Assembly: GCA_022009975.1 (NCBI GenBank)
Contig: CP091733.1
Span: forward strand, 823,001 to 887,000
From: Phocaeicola vulgatus
GTDB taxonomy: Bacteria; Bacteroidota; Bacteroidia; Bacteroidales; Tannerellaceae
Length of the DNA stretch: 64,000 nt
Reading direction: 5' to 3'
In this document: piece by piece, positions 20,246 to 29,510 of the stretch
Position numbering within the stretch: the stretch's first letter is position 1
Layout of the letters: each line of letters opens with the position of its first letter
Program-made: the position numbers and the translations under genes
The notes under the pieces: generated by a model
What the model was told of the DNA's origin: nothing
The model's database searches: none
The model's input: the letters and a program-made list of their open reading frames with translations, nothing else

Positions 20246-20334
20246 TGCTGATAATAATCTTTTTTGATCACAAAAGTCAAACATTGATCTTTCTGGGAAT
20301 TCTTAAGCCTTTTGATATACATTTGTGCTCGAAT

Positions 20335-21333
20335 ATGGATTATCAAGTACAAATTACAGAAAGATTACAAAGGCTAAAAACAGTGGCTGCAGCATCAGAA
20401 GCTGAAGCCATTGAATTGGTGCGTAAATATTATTGTAAGGAGGAGCTGATATTAAGCTCTAATGATTTTATATCTGTCGATTTTTCTATTCTCGACAAAT
20501 CTCCTAAGTTATATTATCAATCATCTTTGAAAGATTTTCTACTTGTCCATGGCGACTGTTTCAAAATCCTTAAAGAATTTGACTTCAAGTTTGACATGAT
20601 ATTTGCCGACCCTCCTTACTTCCTCTCCAATGGTGGAATATCGTTGCAGAGTGGCAAGGTGGTGTGCGTGGATAAAGGCAATTGGGATAAGGGTAAATCG
20701 CAGGAAGAAATGAAGGATTTCAATATGGAATGGCTGCGTTTATGCCGTGATAAGTTGAAGGATAATGGCACGATTTGGATAAGTGGCACTTATCACAATA
20801 TCTTTTCCGTTGCGAACTGCCTGACCGAACTTGGTTACAAGATTTTGAATGTCATCACTTGGGAAAAGACGAATCCTCCGGTCAATATTTCGTGTCGATA
20901 TTTTAAATATTCCACGGAGTTCATTATTTGGGCAAGAAAGATGCAAAAAGTTCCTCATAAGTTCAACTATGACTTGATGAAAGACTTGAACGATGGCAAA
21001 CAAATGACCGACGTGTGGCGAATGCCTGCCATCGGACGTTGGGAAAAGAGTTGTGGCAAACATCCTACGCAAAAGCCTTTGCGTCTGCTTGTGCGTATGA
21101 TACTCGCTTCAACCAATCAAGGCGATTGGATTCTTGACCCTTTTAGCGGAAGTTCTACAACCGGCATCGCTGCAAATTTGTGCGGACGACGTTTTGCAGG
21201 AATAGAACAAGAAGATGAATTCTGCATGTTAAGCAAGGCAAGGCGCATGGAAATAGAGAATCAAGACAACTATGATAATCTTATAAACCATATAGAAGAT
21301 TTGCAAACATCAAGGTTTTTCTATTGTGAATGA
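20335..21333 (+). CDS. DNA N6-adenine/N4-cytosine methyltransferase, beta class
   Basis: 332 residues from ATG 20335 (MDYQVQITERL); an open frame reaches back to TTG 20245, but that part lies on the IS border and has no family resemblance. Catalytic motif IV FADPPYFLSNGG near 98 precedes the SAM-binding motif I DPFSGSSTTGIAANLCG near 268, which is the beta-class order. The target-recognition segment lies between (about 120-240), and GKHPTQKP is the usual stretch before motif I. The closest functional types are type II adenine methyltransferases (N_6-4 Mtase, PF01555). Paired with the C5 methyltransferase downstream; no endonuclease is adjacent. Confidence 0.88.
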   Translation: MDYQVQITERLQRLKTVAAASEAEAIELVRKYYCKEELILSSNDFISVDFSILDKSPKLYYQSSLKDFLLVHGDCFKILKEFDFKFDMIFADPPYFLSNGGISLQSGKVVCVDKGNWDKGKSQEEMKDFNMEWLRLCRDKLKDNGTIWISGTYHNIFSVANCLTELGYKILNVITWEKTNPPVNISCRYFKYSTEFIIWARKMQKVPHKFNYDLMKDLNDGKQMTDVWRMPAIGRWEKSCGKHPTQKPLRLLVRMILASTNQGDWILDPFSGSSTTGIAANLCGRRFAGIEQEDEFCMLSKARRMEIENQDNYDNLINHIEDLQTSRFFYCE

Positions 21334-21492
21334 ATCTGTTAGCGACTACATTGAAATTCCATTTTAGGAGCAGACGTTTCGACTGAGAAAACAAGAACAG
21401 AATGTGTGAATGGCATACGAATGTTGCCACAGTTCTTCTGGCTTAAAGGTTCATACATTGCAAACAAATTACAAGAAATTCCATATATTTGA
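21326..21492 (+). pseudogene. Short ORF remnant between the methyltransferases
   Basis: Starting at GTG 21326 (overlapping the previous stop), a frame reads VNESVSDYIEIPF, and after one added T in the TTTT run near 21374 continues LGADVSTEKTRTECVNG... to a stop at 21490. About 55 codons, no family recognised. It could be a leftover of a deleted gene or chance. Low confidence. Confidence 0.25.
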
Positions 21493-21495
21493 AAT

Positions 21496-23235
21496 ATGCC
21501 AAAAAGAAACGATAATAAGATAAAAGTTGTAGAGTTATTTGCAGGCGTAGGAGGCTTCCGTATTGGATTGGAAGGAGCTTCTGATGCTTATGAAACCATT
21601 TGGAACAATCAATGAGAACCTTCAACAGTACACCAAGATGCATCGCTTGTTTATAGAGCCCGATTCGGCTCGGAAGGACATAACAACAAAGACATAAACA
21701 CAGTTCCGACGAATGAAATCCCCGACCACGACCTTTTGGTTGGTGGTTTCCCTTGTCAGGATTATTCTGTAGCTTCCACTCTGAGCCGCTCTGGTGGTAT
21801 TGAAGGAAAGAAGGGTGTACTTTGGTGGCAGATTTACCGTATTCTCGATGAGAAAGGAGAGAACCGCCCGAACTACATTTTCTTTGAGAACGTTGACCGT
21901 TTGCTTGGCTCTCCGGCGAAACAACGAGGGCGTGACTTCGCTATTATCCTTGCTTCTCTTTCAGACCTTGGTTATACTGTGGAGTGGCGTGTTATTAATG
22001 CTGCCGAATATGGTATGCCCCAGCGTCGCAGACGTACTTACATTGTGGGTTATCACGAAGATTCACACGTTTCAAACCAAGTGCAAGTACTGAAGGATTG
22101 GACACTTTATGATGGAGTGTTGGCGAAGGCTTTTCCTTTTAAACCTAAAGATAATGCCTTTTCCGAATTTGAAATAGAAGGTACAATCAAAGAGGTTTCT
22201 GACAATTTCAACAAGGAAGGCAATAATAGCCCATTTGGTTCGGCGGGAATCATGCGCGATCGTTGTGTCTATTCTGTGAATGCCGAGGCAGTTTATGATG
22301 GCCCGACAATGACATTGGGAGGCAATATTGTCGATGAATCACTTGTGCCTGAAGAGTTCTTTATACCCAATGGTGAGGTGGCAAAATGGGAATATGAGAA
22401 GGGGGCAAAGAAGATAGAGCGTACTTCCAAAGAGGGCTTCAAATATACTTTTTCAGAGGGAGGAATGGCTTTCCCTGACTCATTGGACAAACCTTCCAGA
22501 ACAATTATAACGGGTGAAGGAGGTTCTGCCGCATCACGTTTCAAGCATGTGATACTTACTCCGTCAGGTCGTTATCGCCGATTGATTCCCTTAGAGTTGG
22601 AGCGTCTGAATATGTTTCCGGACAACCATACTTGTCACCCGGATGTGACAGATGGCCGAAGGGCTTTCCTTATGGGGAATGCTTTGGTTTGTGGCATTGT
22701 GCAGCAGATTGGCAAGAGCCTCTATCGCTTTATCTATGGGAAAGAACCTATTTCTACTCGTCCGATTGATATTCAGCGGGATGCCCTGCCAAAGTTGAAT
22801 CTTGATTTATTCTCTGAGTTGGATCCTCTGTTGAAGGTGAACAAGCCCAAGAAGAACTATGTCTTGGACATGACCAAGAATTTGCTGATTGGCTTTGTGA
22901 AAGCAGACAATATAGATTATTTCCTCGATGGAAGTCAAACAAAGGTTTACTACACAGGAAAAACAAAGTCATTCCCTTCTACGATTGCCCTTAACAAGCT
23001 CTATTATTTCATGCCATACATTAAAGGCAAAGGGGTGAAAGACTTGTATCTTATCCGTATTGCCCGCATCGGCAGCAAGGCGGAAATTCATCCGGAAACG
23101 GAAGATAAGGATCCGCGTCTTGTGTTTGAGTTGGAATATCTTGAGAGTTTGCCAAATTATGTAATGATGAAGCCTAATATCTTCAACACTTACCGGGACA
23201 CGGTACTGGGTAGAGTGATGGGCGATTCTCATTGA
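21496..23235 (+). CDS. DNA cytosine-5 methyltransferase with in-frame TGA
   Basis: 579 codons from ATG 21496. Motif I VELFAGVGGFRIGL near 11, catalytic motif IV GGFPCQDYSVA near 84 (Cys nucleophile), motif VI FENVDRLL near 130, motif VIII QRRRRTYIVGY near 178, and motifs IX-X RYRRLIPLELERLNMFP...RRAFLMGNALV near 355-395. TGA at 21613-21615 interrupts the frame at codon 40, where WNNQ-W-EPST is expected, so TGG-to-TGA explains it; no start downstream would retain motif I. Beyond motif X there is an extension of about 165 residues (from about 415) that I do not recognise. Type II orphan modification enzyme is the likely role. Confidence 0.85.
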
Positions 23236-23323
23236 TTAGAATACGATTATTGCAGAAGCAGAATGATGGATAATCGTGTATGAGATTGAAGACAATCATA
23301 TAAATACCCATGACGAAAACAAA

Positions 23324-23374
23324 AAAGAAATAGCAGGCAAGGAAAGTTCTTTGAAGAAAAGAAATGATATTCGG
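23324..23374. repeat. Right 51-bp direct repeat of the island (att-like)
   Basis: Duplicate of the radical SAM gene 3' end (15958-16008), 49 of 51 identical, with no gene attached. Directly downstream begins the promoter region of the isomerase gene, so in the uninterrupted chromosome the radical SAM gene and the isomerase would be adjacent. Confidence 0.8.
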
Positions 23375-23385
23375 AAAAATAGTTT

Positions 23386-23393
23386 TATCTTAG
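23386..23393 (+). promoter_or_regulatory. Possible -7 element before the isomerase gene
   Basis: TATCTTAG, one mismatch to TAnnTTTG, about 30 bp before the ATG and just outside the island repeat. Confidence 0.3.
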
Positions 23394-23422
23394 CAACGTT
23401 TTATAATCTAAAATAGAAGAAC

Positions 23423-24306
23423 ATGGAAAGCATATCAAGACGAACAGCCCTGAAGGCCATGTTGGCCAGCGGCGCAGCTTTGGCAGTATCTGGTGTGGAC
23501 GCAGCTACTATGGCGCAAAAGAAGAAAGTGGCAGCCCCCGAACCTTTGAAAGGTAATATCCACCATTCCGTAAGCAAATGGTGTTTTGGTAAATATAGTT
23601 TGGACGAATTTTGCGAGATTTGCAAAAAAATAGGAATTGAGTCCGTTGAATTGTTGAATCCCGATGAATGGCCAGTTGTCCAAAAGCATGGATTGACAGT
23701 TGCTATGTGCCAGGGTGCAGGATTGGGCATCGACCGAGGATTCAACGACCCGAAATTGCACGACGAATTGGTGGCAAGCTATGAGAAGGTGATTCCGATG
23801 GTGGCAGAAGCCGGTTTGACCAATTTGATATGTTTCTCCGGCAGACGCAACGGTTTGACCGATTTGCAAGGCTGGGAAAACTGTGAGAAAGGTTTGAAAC
23901 GATTGATGCCTTTGGCAGAAAAACATAATGTTGTCTTGACCATGGAGCTGTTGAATAGCGTGGGACACAAAGATTACCAGTGTGACCATACGGTGTGGGG
24001 CGTTGAGCTTTGCCGCAGGATCGGTTCTCCTAACTTCAAGTTGCTTTACGACATCTACCACATGCAAATCATGGAAGGTAACATCATCGACACCATCCGC
24101 AAATACCATACCTATTTCTCTCATATCCATACGGCAGGTTGTCCGGGACGTGCGGAACTGGACGAGACACAAGAGTTGTATTATCCAGCCATCATGAAAG
24201 CCATTTGGAATGTGGTTACAAGGGCTTCGTAGGACATGAGTTCGTGCCTAAACAGGAAGACAAGATTGCCTCTTTGGAAAAGTGCATCCGTATTTGTGAC
24301 GTTTGA
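23423..24306 (+). CDS. Tat-exported TIM-barrel isomerase, hydroxypyruvate isomerase-like (one frameshift)
   Basis: About 294 residues. The N-terminus SRRTALKAMLASGAALAVSG is a twin-arginine signal. The AP-endonuclease-2-type TIM barrel shows metal and catalytic positions in VLTMELLNSV (Glu), LLYDIYHMQ (Asp/His), FSHIHTAG (His) and, after correction, GHEFVPKQ (Glu). A missing T in TTT at 24204-24206 breaks the frame; restoring it gives ILECGYKGFVGHEF and a stop at 24304. Members interconvert hydroxypyruvate and tartronate semialdehyde or epimerise sugars; this one may act on exported sugar derivatives. It is followed after 7 nt by a GH127 enzyme, fitting carbohydrate use. Confidence 0.82.
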
Positions 24307-24313
24307 TAGATTT

Positions 24314-26196
24314 ATGTGTCAGGGTCGTTTTTTTAAAAAGGCAGCGTCGGTACTTTTGTTTGCTTGTGCCTTCTCTTCTTCAGCGGAGGCACAAATAGCA
24401 AACAATCCCGCTGTCAAGCAGGTGAAAATATCCGGATATGTGGGTAACCGGATTGATGACTGCATCGAGCACCGTGTGAAATCCCAAGACGTGGATCATT
24501 TGGTGGAACCATTCCGTCACCACGAGGAAAAATCCCGTTGGCAAAGCGAGTTTTGGGGCAAGTGGATTCAAGGAGCGATTGCCTCTTACCGCTATAACAA
24601 GGATCCCGAATTGTACCAAATAATCAAACAAGCAGCAGAATCGTTGATGGCGACCCAGTTGCCCAATGGTTATATTGGCAATTATGCTCCCGAACACCAA
24701 TTGAAAGAGTGGGATGTTTGGGGCAGGAAGTACAGTTCGTTAGGTTTGATTGCCTGGTATGATTTGTCCGGCGAAAAAAAAGCGTTGGAGGCGGCCTGCA
24801 AGGTGATTGACCACCTGATGGCACAAGTAGGACCGGGCAAGACCAGCATTGTGGCTACGGGTAATTATATAGGGATGCCAAGTTCGTCCATCCTTGAGCC
24901 GGTGATGTATTTATATAACCGGACAAAAGAGGTGCGTTATCTTGATTTGCCAAATATATCGTGGCTGAATGGGAAACACCAGAAGGTCCCCAGCTGATAA
25001 GCAAGGCGATTGCGGATGTGCCTGTCGCAAATCGATTCCCGCATCCGAAAGTGTGGTTTTCACGCGAGAACGGGCAAAAGGCGTATGAGATGATGTCTTG
25101 TTATGAGGGACTTTTGGAACTTTACAAAGTCACCCGTAATCCCCTTTATTTGTCGGTTGTGGAAAAAACGGTAGGGCATATTGTCCGGGAGGAAATCAAT
25201 ATTGCTGGTTCGGGAAGCGCTTTCGAATGTTGGTATGGTGGAAAAGAAAGGCAGACACTGCCTACTTATCATACCATGGAGACTTGTGTGACTTTCACAT
25301 GGATGCAGCTTTGCAACCGGTTGTTGCAAATCACGGGCAATTCCCTCTATGCCGATTATATGGAAAAAGCTACCTATAATGCATTGATGGCATCTTTGAA
25401 AAATGATGCTTCGCAGATTGCCAAATACAGTCCGTTGGAAGGTTGCCGGCATGAAGGAGAGGAGCAGTGTGGAATGCACATCAATTGTTGCAATGCCAAC
25501 GGTCCAAGGGCATTTGCCATGATTCCGCAGTTTGCATACCAGGTAGAAAAGGAAACGGTGCACATAAACTTTTATGCCCCATCGGAACTGGAATGGACTT
25601 TGCCGAACAAGAAAAGCGTCTTGTTAAAACAGATGACAGATTATCCGGCAACGGATAAGATAGAAATAGAAGTGGAACCAGCAAATGGGGCGGATTTCAC
25701 GGTTGCGTTACGTATCCCGGCTTGGAGCAAGCAGACCATTGTTTCCGTGAATGGAAAGGCTGAAAAAGAGACGTTGCCGGGTGCCTATTTGCCGATAACC
25801 CGTAAATGGAAGAAAGGCGATAGAATAACCATCCAACTCGATTTGCGTGCCCGGTTGGTTGAACAGGACGGAGCGCAGGCTATTGTGCGTGGTCCAATAG
25901 TGTTGGCGCGGGACAGTCGTTTCAACGATGGATATATTGACGAAACGTCAGTTATTGTCAGTAAGGATGGGTATGTTGATCTTACCTCTGTGAAAGCTCC
26001 CGATTTTGCATGGTTGGCGTTCACTGCCCCTTTGGTCTTGGGCACGGATTTGGAAGGTAATGCAGCTGCCAAACCGGTTTATTTCTGCGATTTCGCATCG
26101 GCAGGAAACACATGGGACAAAGCGCAACGTTACCGGGTTTGGTTGCCTAAAACATTGAATGTGCAGCATGCCCCATACGTTCCTTATAATCGATGA
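24314..26196 (+). CDS. Glycoside hydrolase family 127 (beta-L-arabinofuranosidase-like; one frameshift)
   Basis: About 627 residues. Start taken at ATG 24314 (MCQGRFFKKAASVLLF), which gives a signal peptide ending SSAEA and lies 7 nt after the previous stop. The (alpha/alpha)6 barrel shows the ligands of the family's zinc-thiolate centre: TMETCVTF (Glu-x-Cys) and HINCCNANGPRA (adjacent cysteines, the second type being the nucleophile in HypBA1), plus AFECWYGG. One missing T at 24946-24948 shifts the frame; correction gives LDFAKYIVAEWETPEG. Related enzymes release L-arabinofuranose or act on other plant or exopolysaccharide linkages; substrate is not predictable. C-terminal beta domains follow. 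Confidence 0.85.
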
Positions 26197-26233
26197 AAAG
26201 ATAAGTAATCATATAATAAAAGAAATAGAGACA

Positions 26234-27115
26234 ATGAAGATAAGAGACGGTTATATGCCTTTCATGGGCTATAAGACTTATTACCGGATAGCCGGAGAAT
26301 GCAGGGATGGCAAGAAGCCACTCCTGTTGATGCACGGAGGTCCCGGAAGTTCTCACAATTATTTTGAAGTGTTGGACCGTTTGGCGGAGTCCGGAAGGGC
26401 AATCATCTCGTATGACCAGTTGGGATGCGGTAACTCATTCGTGGAAGGCCATCCGGAATTGTGGACGCCTGAAACGTGGGTGAACGAATTGACAGCCCTG
26501 CGTGAACACTTGCAACTGGACGAGTTCCATTTGCTGGGACAATCATGGGGCGGAATGCTCTTGATTGCCTATGTGATTGACAAAAAGCCAAAAGGGGTCA
26601 AGTCGGCTATTTTGTCGAGCACGCTTTCCGCCAGCTGGCTTTGGGGGCATGAACAGCACCGTTTGATTTCTTTCATGTCGGAAGAGGATCAGGCTGCGAT
26701 TGCAGAAGCTGAACGGACCAACGATTTCAGCGGGGAAGCTTATCAACGGGCGAATGCCCACTTTATGCTGCTCCATTGTGCAGGCGAAGTTGATGAGAAC
26801 AGCCCGGAATGTTTGCGCCGTCCTAAGAAGGTTGGGACAGAATCCTATCTCTATGGTTGGGGACCCAACGAATTCTCGCCGATGGGAACATTGAAAGATT
26901 TTGACTACACAGACCGTTTGCATGAAATTGATGCGCCTTGCTTGATTATCAGCGGCACCAACGATTTATGTACTCCGTTGGTGGCAAAAACAATGTATGA
27001 CCATCTGAAGGATGCCCGTTGGGAACTGTTTGACGGTGCGAGACACATGCCGTTTGTTGAGCAAAATGACAAGTATTGTAAACTGTTGGAGCAGTGGCTG
27101 GCAGAGAAAGATTGA
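26234..27115 (+). CDS. Proline iminopeptidase-family hydrolase (S33)
   Basis: 293 residues from ATG 26234 (MKIRDGYMPFMGY); the upstream ATG at 26159 overlaps the GH127 gene and adds an unrelated stretch. Oxyanion motif LMHGGPGSSHNYF near 36, nucleophile GQSWGGML near 107, acid in ISGTNDLCTP near 240 and histidine GARHMPFVE near 270 make a complete triad. HGGPG is diagnostic of the prolyl aminopeptidase branch of peptidase family S33. No signal peptide, so cytoplasmic release of N-terminal proline or other residues from peptides is likely. Confidence 0.9.
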   Translation: MKIRDGYMPFMGYKTYYRIAGECRDGKKPLLLMHGGPGSSHNYFEVLDRLAESGRAIISYDQLGCGNSFVEGHPELWTPETWVNELTALREHLQLDEFHLLGQSWGGMLLIAYVIDKKPKGVKSAILSSTLSASWLWGHEQHRLISFMSEEDQAAIAEAERTNDFSGEAYQRANAHFMLLHCAGEVDENSPECLRRPKKVGTESYLYGWGPNEFSPMGTLKDFDYTDRLHEIDAPCLIISGTNDLCTPLVAKTMYDHLKDARWELFDGARHMPFVEQNDKYCKLLEQWLAEKD

Positions 27116-27265
27116 TTTTTCATCTTTTTCCTTTGCTATCTCTAAAAAAAACACGAACTTTGTGTTTGTAAACAAAAAACAGAACTTGAATCTATATCCA
27201 AGAAACCTGATGGACTTAAGTTTTTTGAATCTTGATTCATAATTAACTTTAAAACAAAGAATAAT

Positions 27266-28441
27266 ATGTACGGAAAATTCAAAGAGTTCTTGGCAACTGA
27301 ATTGGCAAATATCCAAGCTGCCGGTTTGTATAAAAACGAACGAATCATTACAACCCCGCAGCGTGCGGATATCAAAGTGAATGCAGGAAGTGATGTTTTG
27401 AACTTCTGCGCCAATAACTACTTAGGTTTGTCTGACAACAAACGATTGATCGAAGCTGCAAAACAGGCAATGGATGCCCGTGGCTTCGGTATGTCTTCTG
27501 TTCGTTTCATTTGTGGAACTCAAGATTTGCACAAACAGTTGGAAGCTGCTATCTCTGATTATTTCAAGACTGAAGATACTATCCTGTATGCTGCTTGCTT
27601 TGATGCAAACGGTGGTTTGTTTGAACCGTTGTTTACAGAAGAAGATGCTATCATTTCTGATGCTTTGAACCATGCGTCTATCATCGACGGTGTCCGCTTG
27701 TGCAAGGCTAAACGTTATCGTTATGCCAACGCTGACATGGCAGATTTGGAACGTTGTTTGATTGAAGCCCAGGCTCAGCGTCACCGCATCATCGCTACAG
27801 ACGGTGTGTTCTCAATGGACGGTAACGTAGCTCCAATGGATAAGATTTGTGAATTGGCTGAAAAATACGACGCATTGGTAATGGTGGACGAATCACACTC
27901 TGCCGGTGTTGTTGGTCCGACTGGCCACGGTGTTGCTGAACAATTCAACTGCTACGGCCGTGTGGATGTCTTCACAGGAACATTAGGAAAATCATTCGGT
28001 GGTGCCATGGGTGGTTTCACTACAGGTAAGAAAGAAATCATCGATATGCTTCGCCAGCGTTCACGTCCATATTTGTTCTCTAATTCAGTAGCTCCTGCTA
28101 TCGTAGGTGCAAGCTTGGAAATGTTCAAGATTTTGAAAGAAAGCAATGCTTTGCACGACAAGTTGATGGGCAACGTTTCTTATTTCCGTGAAAAGATGTT
28201 GGCAGCAGGTTTCGACATCAAACCGACCCAGTCAGCTATCTGCGCAGTTATGTTGTACGATGCTAAATTGTCACAAGACTTTGCTGCTAAGATGCAGGAA
28301 GAGGGCATTTATGTAACTGGTTTCTATTATCCAGTAGTTCCGAAGGGACAAGCCCGCATCCGTGTTCAACTTTCGGCAGGTCACGAAAAAGAACATTTGG
28401 ACAAAGCGATTGCTGCATTTATCAAGGTTGGAAAGAATTAG
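27266..28441 (+). CDS. kbl: Glycine C-acetyltransferase (2-amino-3-ketobutyrate CoA ligase)
   Basis: PLP enzyme of the alpha-oxoamine synthase family, 391 residues, close to the 398 of E. coli Kbl. Seen: LNFCANNYLGLSDNKRL near 46, MVDESHSAGVVGPTGHG near 208, and the PLP-lysine motif TGTLGKSFGGAMGGF near 237. It cleaves 2-amino-3-ketobutyrate with CoA to glycine and acetyl-CoA. The partner threonine dehydrogenase is encoded about 1.1 kb downstream, so the pair degrades threonine to glycine. Codons are more biased towards major Bacteroides forms than the neighbours, suggesting high expression. A strong terminator follows. Confidence 0.95.
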   Translation: MYGKFKEFLATELANIQAAGLYKNERIITTPQRADIKVNAGSDVLNFCANNYLGLSDNKRLIEAAKQAMDARGFGMSSVRFICGTQDLHKQLEAAISDYFKTEDTILYAACFDANGGLFEPLFTEEDAIISDALNHASIIDGVRLCKAKRYRYANADMADLERCLIEAQAQRHRIIATDGVFSMDGNVAPMDKICELAEKYDALVMVDESHSAGVVGPTGHGVAEQFNCYGRVDVFTGTLGKSFGGAMGGFTTGKKEIIDMLRQRSRPYLFSNSVAPAIVGASLEMFKILKESNALHDKLMGNVSYFREKMLAAGFDIKPTQSAICAVMLYDAKLSQDFAAKMQEEGIYVTGFYYPVVPKGQARIRVQLSAGHEKEHLDKAIAAFIKVGKN

Positions 28442-28472
28442 GTGTAATTAAATAATCTCCCTATAATTGAGA

Positions 28473-28512
28473 AGAGGTTGCTTGGCATTCAAACCGGGCA
28501 ATCTCTTTTTTT
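28473..28512 (+). terminator. Rho-independent terminator after kbl
   Basis: Stem AGAGGTTGC / GCAATCTCT (one G-U pair) followed by a run of T. Confidence 0.8.
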
Positions 28513-28551
28513 GTGTTTAATATATAGCTTTATCATCCTGCACTTTCACCT

Positions 28552-29401
28552 ATGCAATACAGTAACTATCATAGCCATTGCGATTTTTGCGATGGACGTA
28601 GTTTCCCGGAAGATTTTGTGAAATTCGCCATCCGGAATGGTTTCCGGGCTTATGGCTTCTCCTCGCATTCTCCACTTCCTTTCGAGACATTTTGGAATAT
28701 GTCCAAGGAGGACATGGACGAATACTTGACGGAAATAAGAAGGCTCAAAGAGAAATATGTGGACAAGTTGGAAATCTATTGCGGCTTGGAGATAGACTTC
28801 TTGGACAAGACATACAACGCCTCGATTCCCTATTTCCAGGGAATTGCCATTGGATTACCGCATTAGCTCCATCCATTACTTGCCTTTGCAAATGCCTTTG
28901 GAAGAGGAAAACATGATGTGCATAGACGGATCTTACGATGCTTTCAAAATAAGCACGGAGGAATATTATGGAGGTGATATCCGGAAGGTAGTCCGCCATT
29001 TCTATCAGTCCTCTTGTGAGATGGTCGAAGCAGGCGGATTTGATGTGGTTGGCCATTTGGATAAGATTTATATGAACGGGCAGAGATTCCCCGGTTTTTC
29101 GTTGGATGCCGAATGGTATAAGAAAGAGTTCTTCAATTGCTTGGACTTGATTCAAGAGAAAGGACTCATGGTCGAGGTCAACACGAAGAACTATGTCAAG
29201 AAAAGAGAACTTTTCCCGCATCAGGCCTTCCTCAAATGTCTGAAAGAACGAAATATCCCCGTCATGGTCAATTCGGACTGCCATTATCCCGATTTGGTAA
29301 ACGATGGAAGAGAGTCCGCTTTTGACTTTTTGAAAGAGGCAGGATATAAAAACACATGTGAATTGGTGAAAGGAGTTTGGCAAGAGGTCGCTCTTGAGTG
29401 A
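28552..29401 (+). CDS. PHP-domain phosphatase, HisJ-like (one frameshift)
   Basis: About 282 residues. PHP metal ligands are visible: YHSHCDFCDG at the N-terminus, GFSSHSPLPF near 37, YCGLEIDFL near 78, after the break ISSIHYLP, then VVGHLDKI near 170 and VNSDCHYPD near 240. These resemble histidinol-phosphatase HisJ of Bacillus type. An extra G near 28846 shifts the frame; its removal gives FQGIPLDYRISSIHY. If functional it completes histidine synthesis, but PHP proteins with other phosphoester substrates are common, so the exact substrate is inference. Confidence 0.82.
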
Positions 29402-29462
29402 AAATCTTTTCAAATAGTAAATAAATTAAGAGGAAAATATTCCTTATAAGTAAAAAAAGATA

Positions 29463-29470
29463 TACCTTTG
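29463..29470 (+). promoter_or_regulatory. -7 element before the threonine dehydrogenase gene
   Basis: TACCTTTG, perfect TAnnTTTG, 40 bp before the ATG. No clear TTG at the standard distance. Confidence 0.5.
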
Positions 29471-29510
29471 CTTCATCAAAAAAGCAAAAACTTAAAATCT
29501 CAAAAAAACG

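Larger units (their letters stand above)
16009..23323. mobile_element. Small genomic island with two DNA methyltransferases
   Basis: A 7.3-kb block between the two 51-bp repeats. It holds an ISL3-type element, a DUF6140-like small gene, an uncharacterised gene, an IS4-type element and two DNA methyltransferase genes, all on the plus strand. No integrase, relaxase or phage gene is present, so it is either mobilised in trans or a relic. Coding density and AT content differ visibly from the flanking housekeeping genes. Stretch 16009-16140 is AT-rich with no gene. Confidence 0.7.

Noticed and set aside
20245..20334. N-terminal extension of the adenine methyltransferase to TTG 20245
   Set aside because: The part lies over the IS border repeat and reads MLIIIFFDHKSQT, which has no family resemblance; ATG 20335 fits better.
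21613..21615. TGA read as tryptophan or selenocysteine
   Set aside because: TGA works as a normal stop elsewhere in the window (for example rlmB-side and efflux genes), and no selenocysteine insertion hairpin or recoding context is seen; a TGG change is simpler.
16009..23323. Prophage or conjugative element
   Set aside because: No phage, conjugation, relaxase or integrase gene is visible; only two IS-type elements, small genes and methylases.
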